DNA of 6,130 nt from UBA7805 sp036146215 (GCA_036146215.1 JAYYJN010000059.1:1-6130); one strand, 5' to 3'. Positions 1-6,104 are shown, counted from the first letter of the stretch. Notes: generated by a model from the sequence alone, not told the origin. A program made the numbers and translations.

Positions 1-346
1 AATCAAGATTACCGGTTCGGATCAATTCACTAAATTCCTGTGCATTAGGCATAAAGAACGTTTGCACCAGACTGTTGACAATCGCTACGGTCGCAAAAAA
101 CACGAAGAACTCATACTGCGTCCATCCTGTGGCGACACCGATAACATCGGTATAAGAGAAAATTAGCAGATAAAATCCCAGATTCATGAACATCCATGAT
201 AAAGAAGAAATAGTCTCAATAACGAAATTTGAGCGAAATGTCATATCACGGACCAGGCTGTTGCGAGCAAAGGTCAAAAACACGCGAGCATAGTTTGGTT
301 TTTCTGTTGCCTTTAGGGCGATGTCTCGTGATGAAAAAGAATCCAA
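1..346 (-). CDS. ABC-2 family exporter permease, second membrane subunit (partial, C-terminus beyond left edge)
   Basis: Probably one half of the membrane channel of an ABC exporter in the inner membrane, pairing with the neighbouring permease and driven by the ATPase two genes upstream. The minus strand reads open for 115 codons to the edge. A polar, cytoplasmic-looking N-terminus (to about residue 38) leads into two hydrophobic segments, roughly 41-64 and 78-98, then the motif EFSELIRTGNLD (104-115). In families of this type that motif is a cytoplasmic segment followed by a 'KPID'-like stretch; the first permease has its counterpart. The frame has no ATG or GTG near its beginning: after an upstream TGA the only early starts are TTG at 355 and TTG at 346. 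I chose 346 because AAAGG lies about ten bases before it, but the start is uncertain. It begins 25 bases after the first permease ends. Family assignment (ABC2_membrane_6 type, COG3694/COG4587) is from pattern memory; substrate unknown. Confidence 0.82.
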   Translation of the reverse strand, partial: MDSFSSRDIALKATEKPNYARVFLTFARNSLVRDMTFRSNFVIETISSLSWMFMNLGFYLLIFSYTDVIGVATGWTQYEFFVFFATVAIVNSLVQTFFMPNAQEFSELIRTGNLD

Positions 347-371
347 GTTTCTCAAACCTTTCTGGTATGCA

Positions 372-1229
372 TCAGCCTCCGTATCCGCTGTAGCGTTTCA
401 CTCCGCGATGAAAAGCAATGCGGCATACGACGATAAAAAATAGGACCCATGCAGCCTCAATCCAAAGAGCCGCAACTAAACTTTGTCCCTCAATTTTTCC
501 AAGCCAGACAGCAGCCGGAAAATAGGCCAAATATTGAAGCGGGAGTGATTCGAAAACATAATTCCACGGATAGGGTAAGATGTCGAGCGGAAACATGTGA
601 CCCGAGAAAAAGAAACTAAATAGCATGTAAACAAACAGAAGCGAACTTACCTCCAGGAACCAGAATCCGATCAACCCGATGGCGGCTTCCAGAAAAAATC
701 CGAGCAGAAATCCCATCAACAGAGAGATTGCAAATGCAACCACGGTCTCTACAGTTGGCAGCGATGGAAAATAACTTCTGCAAAGAAAGAATACGAGTGC
801 AAAGGGACCAATTGCAACTCCGTAATAGATAAGTTTGTGTGCTAGGCGGTTGAGGAGAAGAAAGCCGATCATGTCGATGGGCTGAATCAAATACTTTTTA
901 ACTGACCCGTCACGGATCTCGGCCGCGATCCCGGAGGCAAGTCCTGGCATGCTGGAAAATGCTCGCGCGACCATCGTGAGCAAATAATACGCAATAAAGT
1001 CATGGTAACTGTAGCCTGCAATTTTCCCTGAAATAGTTTCAAAGATGGTTCCCCAAAGGAAAATTTGTGTCACGATCGGCAGGAACCGCATTAAGGTTCC
1101 CAATGCAAAATCACCACGATAAACGAGCCGCTCTTCGAGGCAAATCCTAAGAATTGTCCACCAGGTTGTGAGCGTACTCAGCAAGACTTGGACGGGCGAC
1201 CAACGGTTTTTATCAGCAAACGCAGGCAC
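372..1229 (-). CDS. ABC-2 family exporter permease, first membrane subunit
   Basis: A 285-residue inner-membrane protein, probably one of two unlike permease subunits of an uncharacterised ABC exporter. After a hydrophilic N-terminus with an amphipathic stretch (about 13-38), hydrophobic segments fall near residues 41-62, 75-92, 130-152, 160-182, 184-210 and 250-275, which fits the six-helix plan of ABC-2 permeases. The segment AEIRDGSVKKYLIQPID (103-119) is the conserved cytoplasmic piece of this family, thought to contact the ATPase. The C-terminus is short and basic (RGVKRYSGYGG). Length is close to the 260-290 residues usual for the family. The start is GTG at 1229; only a weak GGA lies upstream (about 13 bases), so the start is likely but not certain. 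It lies 55 bases after the ATPase and 25 before the second permease, all on one strand, so co-transcription is expected. What is moved across the membrane cannot be read from the sequence. Confidence 0.88.
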   Translation of the reverse strand: MPAFADKNRWSPVQVLLSTLTTWWTILRICLEERLVYRGDFALGTLMRFLPIVTQIFLWGTIFETISGKIAGYSYHDFIAYYLLTMVARAFSSMPGLASGIAAEIRDGSVKKYLIQPIDMIGFLLLNRLAHKLIYYGVAIGPFALVFFLCRSYFPSLPTVETVVAFAISLLMGFLLGFFLEAAIGLIGFWFLEVSSLLFVYMLFSFFFSGHMFPLDILPYPWNYVFESLPLQYLAYFPAAVWLGKIEGQSLVAALWIEAAWVLFFIVVCRIAFHRGVKRYSGYGG

Positions 1230-1284
1230 AGCGGTTTAGTTTCCAAGGTTCAGTTAATCTCGTCATTCCGATCAGGGGCCGGTT

Positions 1285-2304
1285 TCAGTATTTGGAAGTG
1301 GCCTCTTCCTTCGGCCGTTTAAATTCCTGGCTTACTGAGGCAAACATTTCGGCAATTACTTGTTCCAGGGGTGGATCTTCAACACTAACATCTTCTACGG
1401 GGTGTTGCTGGAGAATCGCGGCCAGGCTTTCGGTGACGGTTTGTTTGGCGACTCTTATTTTGATGCGAGGGGCTTGCTCCTCAATAATTTCGCCAAAGCG
1501 ACTGATGTCAATTGGAAGACCGTTGTCTGCAAACTGAAGTGTAATCACCTTGTGGGTGCTGAAGCGATCGATGATCTCTTCGAGCGAACCATCGTGAACG
1601 ATCACACCGTCGGTGACAATGACCACTCGCTTGCAGAGTGCAACAACATCCTTCATGTAGTGGCTTGTGAGAAGGATGGTTATTTTTTTTAATTTTTGGT
1701 AATAGCGGAGAAAATTTTGAATATTGTGCTGCGCGACCACGTCCAGGCCAATGGTGGGTTCGTCGAGAAAAAGGACCTCCGGGGAGTGTAAAAGCGCTGC
1801 GATGAGTTCCATTTTCATTCTCTCACCGAGTGACAGTTCGCGCACAGGTTGTCCAAGTAATTTGCGAACTTCAAGTAAATCTACCAGTTCGTCGCGCCGT
1901 GCAATGAATGCTTCCGGTTCGATTCGATATATTTGCTGATGGAGGCGAAAGGACTCTTGTGCAGGTAGATCCCACCAAAGTTGATTTTTTTGACCCATCA
2001 CTAATGCGAATCGTCGACGGTAAGCGTTTTCTCTCCGCCAGGGGACATGGCCGAGCACGCGAGCAGTTCCTGAACTTGGCGAGATGACTCCGGAAAGTAA
2101 TTTGAGCGTGGTCGTTTTACCCGCCCCGTTCGGTCCGAGAAAAGCCACAAACTCGCCTTGGTCTACCGATAAGTCGATGCCTCGAACCGCCTCAACGATA
2201 CGATATCTGCGTCGGAAGAGACCACGAAACGATGCCCGCAAACCTTCCTGTTTCTGGTAGATCTTGTAGGTCTTGCGAAGGCCTTCAATGCGAATCGTTT
2301 CCAT
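1285..2304 (-). CDS. ABC exporter ATP-binding subunit (COG4586 type)
   Basis: This 339-residue cytoplasmic ATPase should power the two permeases encoded after it. All nucleotide-binding motifs are intact: Walker A GPNGAGKTT (57-65, Lys63), Q-loop Gln105 within MGQKNQLWWDLP, signature LSLGE (157-161), Walker B VLFLDEP (177-183), D-loop GLD (186-188) and H-loop His215 in TSHYMKD. The 'MGQKNQLWWDLP' and 'GERMKMELIAALLH' wording is characteristic of the uncharacterised-exporter ATPases grouped as COG4586; these residues are visible, the grouping is from memory. An N-terminal stretch of about 20 basic residues (21-40, GLRASFRGLFRRRYRIVEAV) before the Walker A region is also typical of this group. 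After the ATPase core (to about 240) comes a C-terminal extension of about 100 residues of mixed alpha/beta character. The ATG at 2304 fits family N-termini and has no Shine-Dalgarno sequence, but a TATAAT lies seven bases upstream (see promoter). First gene of the operon. Confidence 0.93.
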   Translation of the reverse strand: METIRIEGLRKTYKIYQKQEGLRASFRGLFRRRYRIVEAVRGIDLSVDQGEFVAFLGPNGAGKTTTLKLLSGVISPSSGTARVLGHVPWRRENAYRRRFALVMGQKNQLWWDLPAQESFRLHQQIYRIEPEAFIARRDELVDLLEVRKLLGQPVRELSLGERMKMELIAALLHSPEVLFLDEPTIGLDVVAQHNIQNFLRYYQKLKKITILLTSHYMKDVVALCKRVVIVTDGVIVHDGSLEEIIDRFSTHKVITLQFADNGLPIDISRFGEIIEEQAPRIKIRVAKQTVTESLAAILQQHPVEDVSVEDPPLEQVIAEMFASVSQEFKRPKEEATSKY

Positions 2305-2311
2305 AGGCGCG

Positions 2312-2340
2312 ATTATAGGAGACCTACAGGTGGGAGCCTA
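2312..2340 (-). promoter_or_regulatory. Candidate promoter of the ABC exporter operon, possibly leaderless
   Basis: On the minus strand a perfect TATAAT (plus-strand 2312-2317) stands seven bases before the ATPase ATG. Seventeen bases further upstream is TAGGCT (2335-2340), a poor -35 match (three of six). Standard -10 to start-site spacing would place transcription start on or next to the A of the ATG, giving a transcript with almost no leader; no Shine-Dalgarno-like sequence is present to argue against that. The perfect -10 and its spacing are seen; the leaderless reading is inference. Confidence 0.5.
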
Positions 2341-2467
2341 GTAACGTGCCAATACACGAACCGAGTGGTGGCGACCAATCGGTTGGAAATTAGCCAACTT
2401 TGTCCGCTGGTCGATTGCTGAACTTATGGGGTGAAGGTTAATTTGTTGTGGCAGTGAGGCCCTGCTT

Positions 2468-2486
2468 CGCGTTGTCGAAAAACGCG
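2468..2486. repeat. Inverted repeat over the -35 of the ispF promoter (operator candidate)
   Basis: CGCGTT (2468-2473) and its exact reverse complement AACGCG (2481-2486) are separated by seven bases (GTCGAAA). The left arm overlaps the -35 hexamer TTGTCG (2472-2477) and the right arm sits inside the 17-base spacer. A dimeric regulator bound here would cover the polymerase contact. The symmetry is direct observation; a regulatory role is inference. A 6-base pair can arise by chance in 200 bases, so confidence is modest. Confidence 0.35.
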
Positions 2487-2500
2487 TATTTCTCTATAAT
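2472..2500 (+). promoter_or_regulatory. sigma70-type promoter of the ispF-cysS-ruvC-ruvA unit
   Basis: TTGTCG (2472-2477, four of six to consensus) and TATAAT (2495-2500, perfect) are separated by exactly 17 bases. Transcription would begin near 2506-2508, leaving a leader of about 24 bases before the proposed ispF start. It is the only strong plus-strand promoter pattern I see between the divergent genes. Confidence 0.7.
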
Positions 2501-2516
2501 ACGCCCGTTTTCATCT

Positions 2517-2524
2517 GGGAGGGG
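2517..2524 (+). promoter_or_regulatory. Strong ribosome binding site that fixes the unusual ispF start
   Basis: GGGAGGGG contains GGAGG (2518-2522). Eight bases separate it from ACG at 2531, which is ideal spacing. The nearest conventional in-frame start, TTG at 2591, lies 68 bases away and could not use this site. The position of this site is the main reason for placing the ispF start at the ACG. Confidence 0.65.
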
Positions 2525-2530
2525 TTTGGC

Positions 2531-3016
2531 ACGAATAATTTTCGCATAGGCATAGGGCACGATACGCATCGTCTGGGACCAGGTTCTGCCTTGCGGCTCG
2601 GTGGTGTGAATCTACCGCACGATCGTTCATTGATCGGCCACAGCGATGCCGACGTGTTGCTGCATGCCCTGATCGATGCGCTACTCGGCGCAGCTGCACT
2701 AGGTGATATAGGTCAGATTTTTCCGAATACGGATATCAAAAACGCGGATCGAGATTCCGTCGAAATGCTACAGGAAGTGGTGGATCACGTGCATCAGGCC
2801 GAATACCGGATCGTGAATGTTGACTGTATTCTTTTTGCTGAGCGACCCAAGATTGCACCCGTTGCGCTTGACATTCGTCGATCAATCGCAGCCATACTTT
2901 CCGTTTTGCCCGAAGCGGTCGGTGTTAAGGCAAAGACGGGTGAGGGTGTGGGACCGATCGGTAGAGAAGAGGCAATATCGGCACAGGTCGTAGCGCTGTT
3001 GGAGAAAACATCATGA
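2531..3016 (+). CDS. ispF: 2-C-methyl-D-erythritol 2,4-cyclodiphosphate synthase, apparent ACG start
   Basis: IspF is the cytoplasmic enzyme of the MEP isoprenoid pathway that cyclises CDP-methylerythritol 2-phosphate to the 2,4-cyclodiphosphate with loss of CMP. Counting from the ACG at 2531, the 161-residue protein shows RIGIGHDTHRLG (5-16), with metal ligands Asp11 and His13, then IGHSDADVLLHALIDALLGA with the third ligand His45, GDIGQIFPNTD, and the CDP-binding end KAKTGEGVG (133-141). These match E. coli D8, H10, H42 with an offset of three, and the length matches the usual 155-165. The frame is open from 2435, but between there and the TTG at 2591 has no ATG, GTG or TTG. Starting at that TTG would delete Asp11 and His13, so it cannot give an active enzyme. 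The ACG lies eight bases after GGAGG and codes for the residue just ahead of NNFRIG, where ATG is expected. Either ACG is used as a start or an ATG has been changed by mutation or a base error. The stop overlaps cysS by four bases. Confidence 0.9.
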   Translation, partial: TNNFRIGIGHDTHRLGPGSALRLGGVNLPHDRSLIGHSDADVLLHALIDALLGAAALGDIGQIFPNTDIKNADRDSVEMLQEVVDHVHQAEYRIVNVDCILFAERPKIAPVALDIRRSIAAILSVLPEAVGVKAKTGEGVGPIGREEAISAQVVALLEKTS

Positions 3017-4758
3017 CAACAACGAAAACAAATCTCGAAACGCAGAATATGCAGTCGGCGTCATCAGATATTCGAATATACAATACACTGTCACGCAAAA
3101 AAGAGCCTCTGCAACCGGTCGTGCCAGGAAAAATCGGAATCTATCTCTGTGGTCCAACTGTTTACGACAAGGCCCATATCGGTCACATGGTTGGCCCTGT
3201 AATTTTTGACACGATCAAAAGATATCTCACATATCGTGGTTATGAAGTTACCTGGGTTGTGAATATTACGGATGTGGATGACAAATTGATCCATAAAGCG
3301 AACGAGCGCTCGATTTCAATGGCCGAGGTTGCAGAGGAGAACATAGAAGATTATTTAAAAAATCTTCGAGGAATGGGCGTCGATCAAATCGATCAGATGC
3401 CACGTGCTACCGAAAGTATGGACGAAATTATTGAAATGACCGCGTCGCTCGTCGAGCAAGATTTTGCATATGCGGCAGACGGGGATGTTTTCTTTGACGT
3501 GGGGAGGGATCAGGAATACGGAAAACTCACCAACAGGACCATCGATGATCTTCAAGGGGAGGGTGGGCAGGCGGCTGCCAAAAAACGATCTGCTGCAGAT
3601 TTTGCTTTGTGGAAGTCGGCGAAGCCGGGAGAGCCGGCATGGGATAGTCCATGGGGGCAAGGCCGCCCCGGTTGGCACATTGAATGCTCGGCGATGAGTC
3701 GAGGATTATTGGGGGAGACGTTTGATATCCATGGTGGCGGATTGGATCTCATTTTCCCACACCATGAAAATGAGATTGCGCAGAGTGAGTGTTGCCATGG
3801 CAAGCCGATGGCGCGGATCTGGATGCACAATGGATTACTGCGTGCCCAGGCACAGTCAGGCAAAATTGGTGGCAGAGGAGAACGGGAATCAAACGCAGGT
3901 GGTGAGAAGATGAGTCGCTCCAAGGGAGCAGGGGGACTGGCCGAATTGATCGAAAAGCAGGGAGGCGAAAAAATTCGCTTTTTCCTGTTGCGCACGCATT
4001 ATCGCAGCACGGTGCTTTTCAGTCCTGAGGCGATTGCCGAAGCGGCTACAGGCCTAGAAACGTTTTATCGTTTTTTTAAGCGGTTCGAGCGCATTACAGG
4101 CACTTCGTTTTACGATGTTGTGCCCTGCGATTTATCGAATGAAGTGACCGCGTCTCGGGGAGGAGAATCTGTCGCGGAACTTCGACAAAAATTTTTAAAA
4201 TCGATGGATGACGATTTTAACACCGGCGGGGCGATCGGTGATTTATTCGAACTGGTGAGGTTGCTTAACAAACACATCGAATCGGACCAGTTGGAAGATC
4301 CATCTCTTCGGACGGCAGATGCAATCGGAGGGCTTGAATATGGAGTTTCTGTGCTTCGAGAACTGTCGCTGACACTGGGTCTGTTTGTATCCGCGCCGCA
4401 GAATAATAGTGGCGAGCAGGGTAAGGGGCTGCTTGATGCAGTTTTAAATCTTGTGATTCGACTACGTGCAGAAGCACGAGCGGCCAAGAATTTTGAGGTG
4501 GCAGACAAGATTCGCGATGGTCTATCGGAATGGGAGATTGTGGTAGAGGATCGTTCAGAAGCGACCGATTGGGAACTCAAAGGAGATCCAGAAAAGGCAC
4601 TTGGAGGTTTAATGGGTTTGCTGATTGAGTTGCGTAACAGGGCACGTGGCGAAAAAGATTTTTCGACGGCAGATGACATACGTGACTCTCTAGCTGATGC
4701 CAGGATCACGTTAGAAGATCGTGCAGATGGGACAGGCTGGTCAATCGTCGACAAATAG
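3013..4758 (+). CDS. cysS: Cysteinyl-tRNA synthetase with internal insert and duplicated C-terminal module
   Basis: Class I aminoacyl-tRNA synthetase that charges tRNA-Cys with cysteine in the cytoplasm. The 581 residues hold the Rossmann-fold HIGH motif (55-58), the four zinc ligands Cys46, Cys225, His250 and Glu254 (E. coli C28, C209, H234, E238), the cysteine-pocket region GRPGWHIECSAM, and KMSRS (299-303) in place of KMSKS. It is about 120 residues longer than E. coli CysS. The extra length comes from an 18-residue N-terminal extension, about 17 residues of Gly/Arg/Ser-rich sequence before KMSRS (around 278-298), a longer linker near 362-388, and a second copy of the C-terminal module. 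That module, with the pattern ARxxKxFxxADxIRDxL...EDR...TxW, occurs at 473-522 and again at 529-578. The ATG overlaps the ispF stop (ATGA) and has GGAG eight bases upstream, so translation is probably coupled. A later ATG at 3049 lacks a ribosome site. The insert style resembles planctomycete CysS as I recall it. Confidence 0.96.
   Translation: MTTTKTNLETQNMQSASSDIRIYNTLSRKKEPLQPVVPGKIGIYLCGPTVYDKAHIGHMVGPVIFDTIKRYLTYRGYEVTWVVNITDVDDKLIHKANERSISMAEVAEENIEDYLKNLRGMGVDQIDQMPRATESMDEIIEMTASLVEQDFAYAADGDVFFDVGRDQEYGKLTNRTIDDLQGEGGQAAAKKRSAADFALWKSAKPGEPAWDSPWGQGRPGWHIECSAMSRGLLGETFDIHGGGLDLIFPHHENEIAQSECCHGKPMARIWMHNGLLRAQAQSGKIGGRGERESNAGGEKMSRSKGAGGLAELIEKQGGEKIRFFLLRTHYRSTVLFSPEAIAEAATGLETFYRFFKRFERITGTSFYDVVPCDLSNEVTASRGGESVAELRQKFLKSMDDDFNTGGAIGDLFELVRLLNKHIESDQLEDPSLRTADAIGGLEYGVSVLRELSLTLGLFVSAPQNNSGEQGKGLLDAVLNLVIRLRAEARAAKNFEVADKIRDGLSEWEIVVEDRSEATDWELKGDPEKALGGLMGLLIELRNRARGEKDFSTADDIRDSLADARITLEDRADGTGWSIVDK
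4429..4746 (+). repeat. Tandem duplication of the CysS C-terminal module, within the gene
   Basis: Residues 473-522 (bases 4429-4578) and 529-578 (bases 4597-4746) of CysS align without gaps at an offset of 56 residues, with 21 of 50 identical by hand count. Shared positions include LR, AR, K, F, AD, IRD, L, I, EDR, T and W. E. coli CysS ends with a single such unit. At the DNA level the copies are well diverged, so this is an old protein-domain duplication, not a recent repeat. Confidence 0.85.
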
Positions 4759-4812
4759 CCGACCAAACCGGATACATCATTGATATGGGGAAGTCAGCAT
4801 GGAGTGTGCCAG

Positions 4813-5301
4813 ATGAGGATTCTGGGTGTCGACCCCGGGCTAAATATTACCGGTTACAGTGTGCTGGAAACGATTCCAGGTGGGATTCGGGTTTGCGAGG
4901 CCGGTGTCGTCAGAGGTCGAGCACGAGGTGATCTTGCCGAGCGTGTTTGCGCAATTCATCAAGGGATTGCAGAGGTGATTGAGTCCTACCGGCCAGCCTC
5001 CTTAGCGCTTGAAGAATTGTTCAGTCACTACAAGCGGCCCAGGACGTCGATTTTAATGGGGCACGCGCGCGGGGTGATTTGTCTCGCTGCCGCGCAAGCC
5101 GGCCTCGGTGTCTACCACTATAGCGCAACACAAGTTAAACGTATTTTGACGGGAAACGGGCGTGCTCCAAAATTGCAAATGCAACAAGCGGTGATGAGGG
5201 AACTGAGGCTTGAAGCTGTGCCAGAACCGGCAGACGTGGCAGATGCATTGGCGATAGCCCTTTGTCATCATTACCTGGCAAAAACAAAGTTACCGGCATG
5301 A
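4813..5301 (+). CDS. ruvC: Holliday junction resolvase RuvC
   Basis: RuvC is the dimeric endonuclease that cuts Holliday junctions after RuvAB branch migration, with an RNase H-like fold and two Mg2+ ions. From ATG 4813 the 162 residues carry all four catalytic acids: Asp7 in ILGVDPG, Glu67 in LALEELF, and Asp141 and Asp144 in PADVADALAIALCHH (E. coli D7, E66, D138, D141). The stretch HYSATQVKRILTGNGRAPK (102-120) matches the usual RuvC 'P/A..VK....G.G.A.K' region. The frame is also open upstream to a TTG at 4780, adding 11 residues. I reject that start because the family begins at the M-R-I-L-G position and because GGAG (4801-4804) lies eight bases before 4813. The protein is slightly short compared with 173 in E. 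coli, missing only tail residues. It follows cysS by 54 bases without a visible terminator and precedes ruvA by 10 bases, so it is probably co-transcribed. Confidence 0.96.
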   Translation: MRILGVDPGLNITGYSVLETIPGGIRVCEAGVVRGRARGDLAERVCAIHQGIAEVIESYRPASLALEELFSHYKRPRTSILMGHARGVICLAAAQAGLGVYHYSATQVKRILTGNGRAPKLQMQQAVMRELRLEAVPEPADVADALAIALCHHYLAKTKLPA

Positions 5302-5311
5302 GGTGGTTACT

Positions 5312-5938
5312 GTGATCACAAAGATTAAGGGACAACTTTCAAGTGTGGCTGACGATACTTTGATTCTGGATATCGGTCCCTATGAATATCAGATTGCCAT
5401 TCCCGATTTTGCGCGAAGACAGCTTCAGTCTAAATTGAATACAGAGGTGAGTTTGCATACGGTGCATTACCTGGAGGGTAATCCAATGCAGGGAAAACTG
5501 ACGCCACGGCTAATCGGTTTCCTGAACGAAGCAGAGCGTGAGTTTTTCGAGTTGTTTTGCTCGGTCGATGGAGTCGGAGTCAAGAAAGCATTACGGGCGA
5601 TGGTGCGACCGGTACGGGAAGTGGCGACTGCCATCGAGGAACAGGATATCAAGAGTCTTTCCGGTCTGCCGGGTATTGGACCGGCGACCGCAGAGCGGAT
5701 CGTGGCAAAGTTGCGTCGTAAAGTACCGAAGTTTGCACTCTTGGCAACGCGTGACGAGGCGAAGAGTAAAACCATGGAACTCGACGTGGTGAGTGAGGGT
5801 TTCTCAGTGCTGGTGAGCTTAGGGCATTCAGAAAAAGAGGCCCGCCGCTTGATTGATGCGGCCCTCGAGCGAAACGAGAAATACAAGGACGTGCAGGATT
5901 TGCTGCAGGCGGTTTATGACCAGGGTCGCTCTGCTTAA
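5312..5938 (+). CDS. ruvA: Holliday junction branch migration protein RuvA
   Basis: RuvA binds the four-way junction as a tetramer and loads the RuvB motor. From GTG 5312 the 208 residues show the three expected domains. An N-terminal OB fold begins MITKIKGQL and runs to about 72 (YEYQIAIP and the LIGF end). A helix-hairpin-helix pair follows, first LFCSVDGVGVKKALRAM (81-97) and then LSGLPGIGPATAERIVAKL (116-134). A small C-terminal domain (about 158-205, GFSVLVSLGHSEKEARRLID) is the part that contacts RuvB. The OB-fold end has a slightly long stretch, EGNPMQGKLTPRLIGF (55-70), compared with E. coli. The frame could also start at GTG 5303, three codons earlier. I chose 5312 because family proteins begin M-I-x-x-[IL]-x-G and because GAGGTGG (5300-5306) lies five bases ahead. 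The ribosome site overlaps the ruvC stop, pointing to coupled translation. ruvB does not begin in the 192 bases that follow. Confidence 0.95.
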   Translation: MITKIKGQLSSVADDTLILDIGPYEYQIAIPDFARRQLQSKLNTEVSLHTVHYLEGNPMQGKLTPRLIGFLNEAEREFFELFCSVDGVGVKKALRAMVRPVREVATAIEEQDIKSLSGLPGIGPATAERIVAKLRRKVPKFALLATRDEAKSKTMELDVVSEGFSVLVSLGHSEKEARRLIDAALERNEKYKDVQDLLQAVYDQGRSA

Positions 5939-6058
5939 CGAGGGCCCAATGATCGTAGAGGATTCCACCGCCTTTCATCTCTTTTCTCGTAACAAAGCGG
6001 CCTTATCTCGGTAGAATTTCGGTACGCTTTCGCAGTTTCCTCCTATTTTACTCTCTTT

Positions 6059-6076
6059 GTTGCCTTAGGTTGCCTT
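6059..6076. repeat. Two 8-base direct repeats at the -35 of a candidate promoter
   Basis: GTTGCCTT occurs at 6059-6066 and again at 6069-6076, a period of ten bases, which puts both copies on the same face of the helix. The second copy contains the candidate -35 hexamer TTGCCT (6070-6075). Could be an activator or repressor half-site pair; the repeat is seen, the role is inferred. Confidence 0.35.
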
Positions 6077-6098
6077 TCGGATTCGGTTGTCATACAAT
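6070..6098 (+). promoter_or_regulatory. Candidate promoter for the gene beyond the right edge
   Basis: TTGCCT (6070-6075, four of six) and TACAAT (6093-6098, five of six) are separated by 17 bases. Start of transcription would fall near 6104-6106, inside or beside the palindrome at 6105-6116. It suggests that what follows ruvA is a separately controlled unit. The surrounding 5939-6130 otherwise holds no convincing gene and no clear terminator hairpin with a T-run. Confidence 0.45.
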
Positions 6099-6104
6099 TG
6101 TTTC

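Noticed and set aside
1360..1692. 110-codon plus-strand frame opposite the ABC ATPase
   Set aside because: It lies entirely over the C-terminal ATPase coding region and shows no domain; a shadow frame.
2591..3016. ispF starting at TTG 2591 (141 residues)
   Set aside because: It would remove the conserved RIGIGHDTH segment with two of the three metal ligands, and no ribosome site lies just ahead.
3552..3995. 147-codon open frame antisense to the middle of cysS
   Set aside because: Proline- and cysteine-scattered composition with no motif, opposite catalytic residues of CysS; a shadow frame.
4110..4766. 218-codon open frame antisense to the end of cysS
   Set aside because: Its translation is Ser/Arg-rich with no recognisable motif, and it mirrors a well-conserved cysS coding region; a shadow frame.
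4780..4812. ruvC starting at TTG 4780
   Set aside because: The extra 11 residues have no family counterpart. ATG 4813 has GGAG eight bases upstream and gives the standard RuvC N-terminus.
5303..5311. ruvA starting at GTG 5303
   Set aside because: GAGGTGG overlaps this codon, so it cannot act as its ribosome site; GTG 5312 fits the family start M-I-x-x-[IL]-x-G.
5960..6002. Terminator hairpin after ruvA (CCGCCTTT pairing with AAAGCGG)
   Set aside because: The stem needs a bulge, the loop is 18 bases and no T-run follows; not convincing as a terminator.
6025..6058. Minus-strand GGAGG in the pyrimidine-rich stretch as a ribosome site for an antisense gene
   Set aside because: No ATG, GTG or TTG lies 5-12 bases beyond it on the minus strand.
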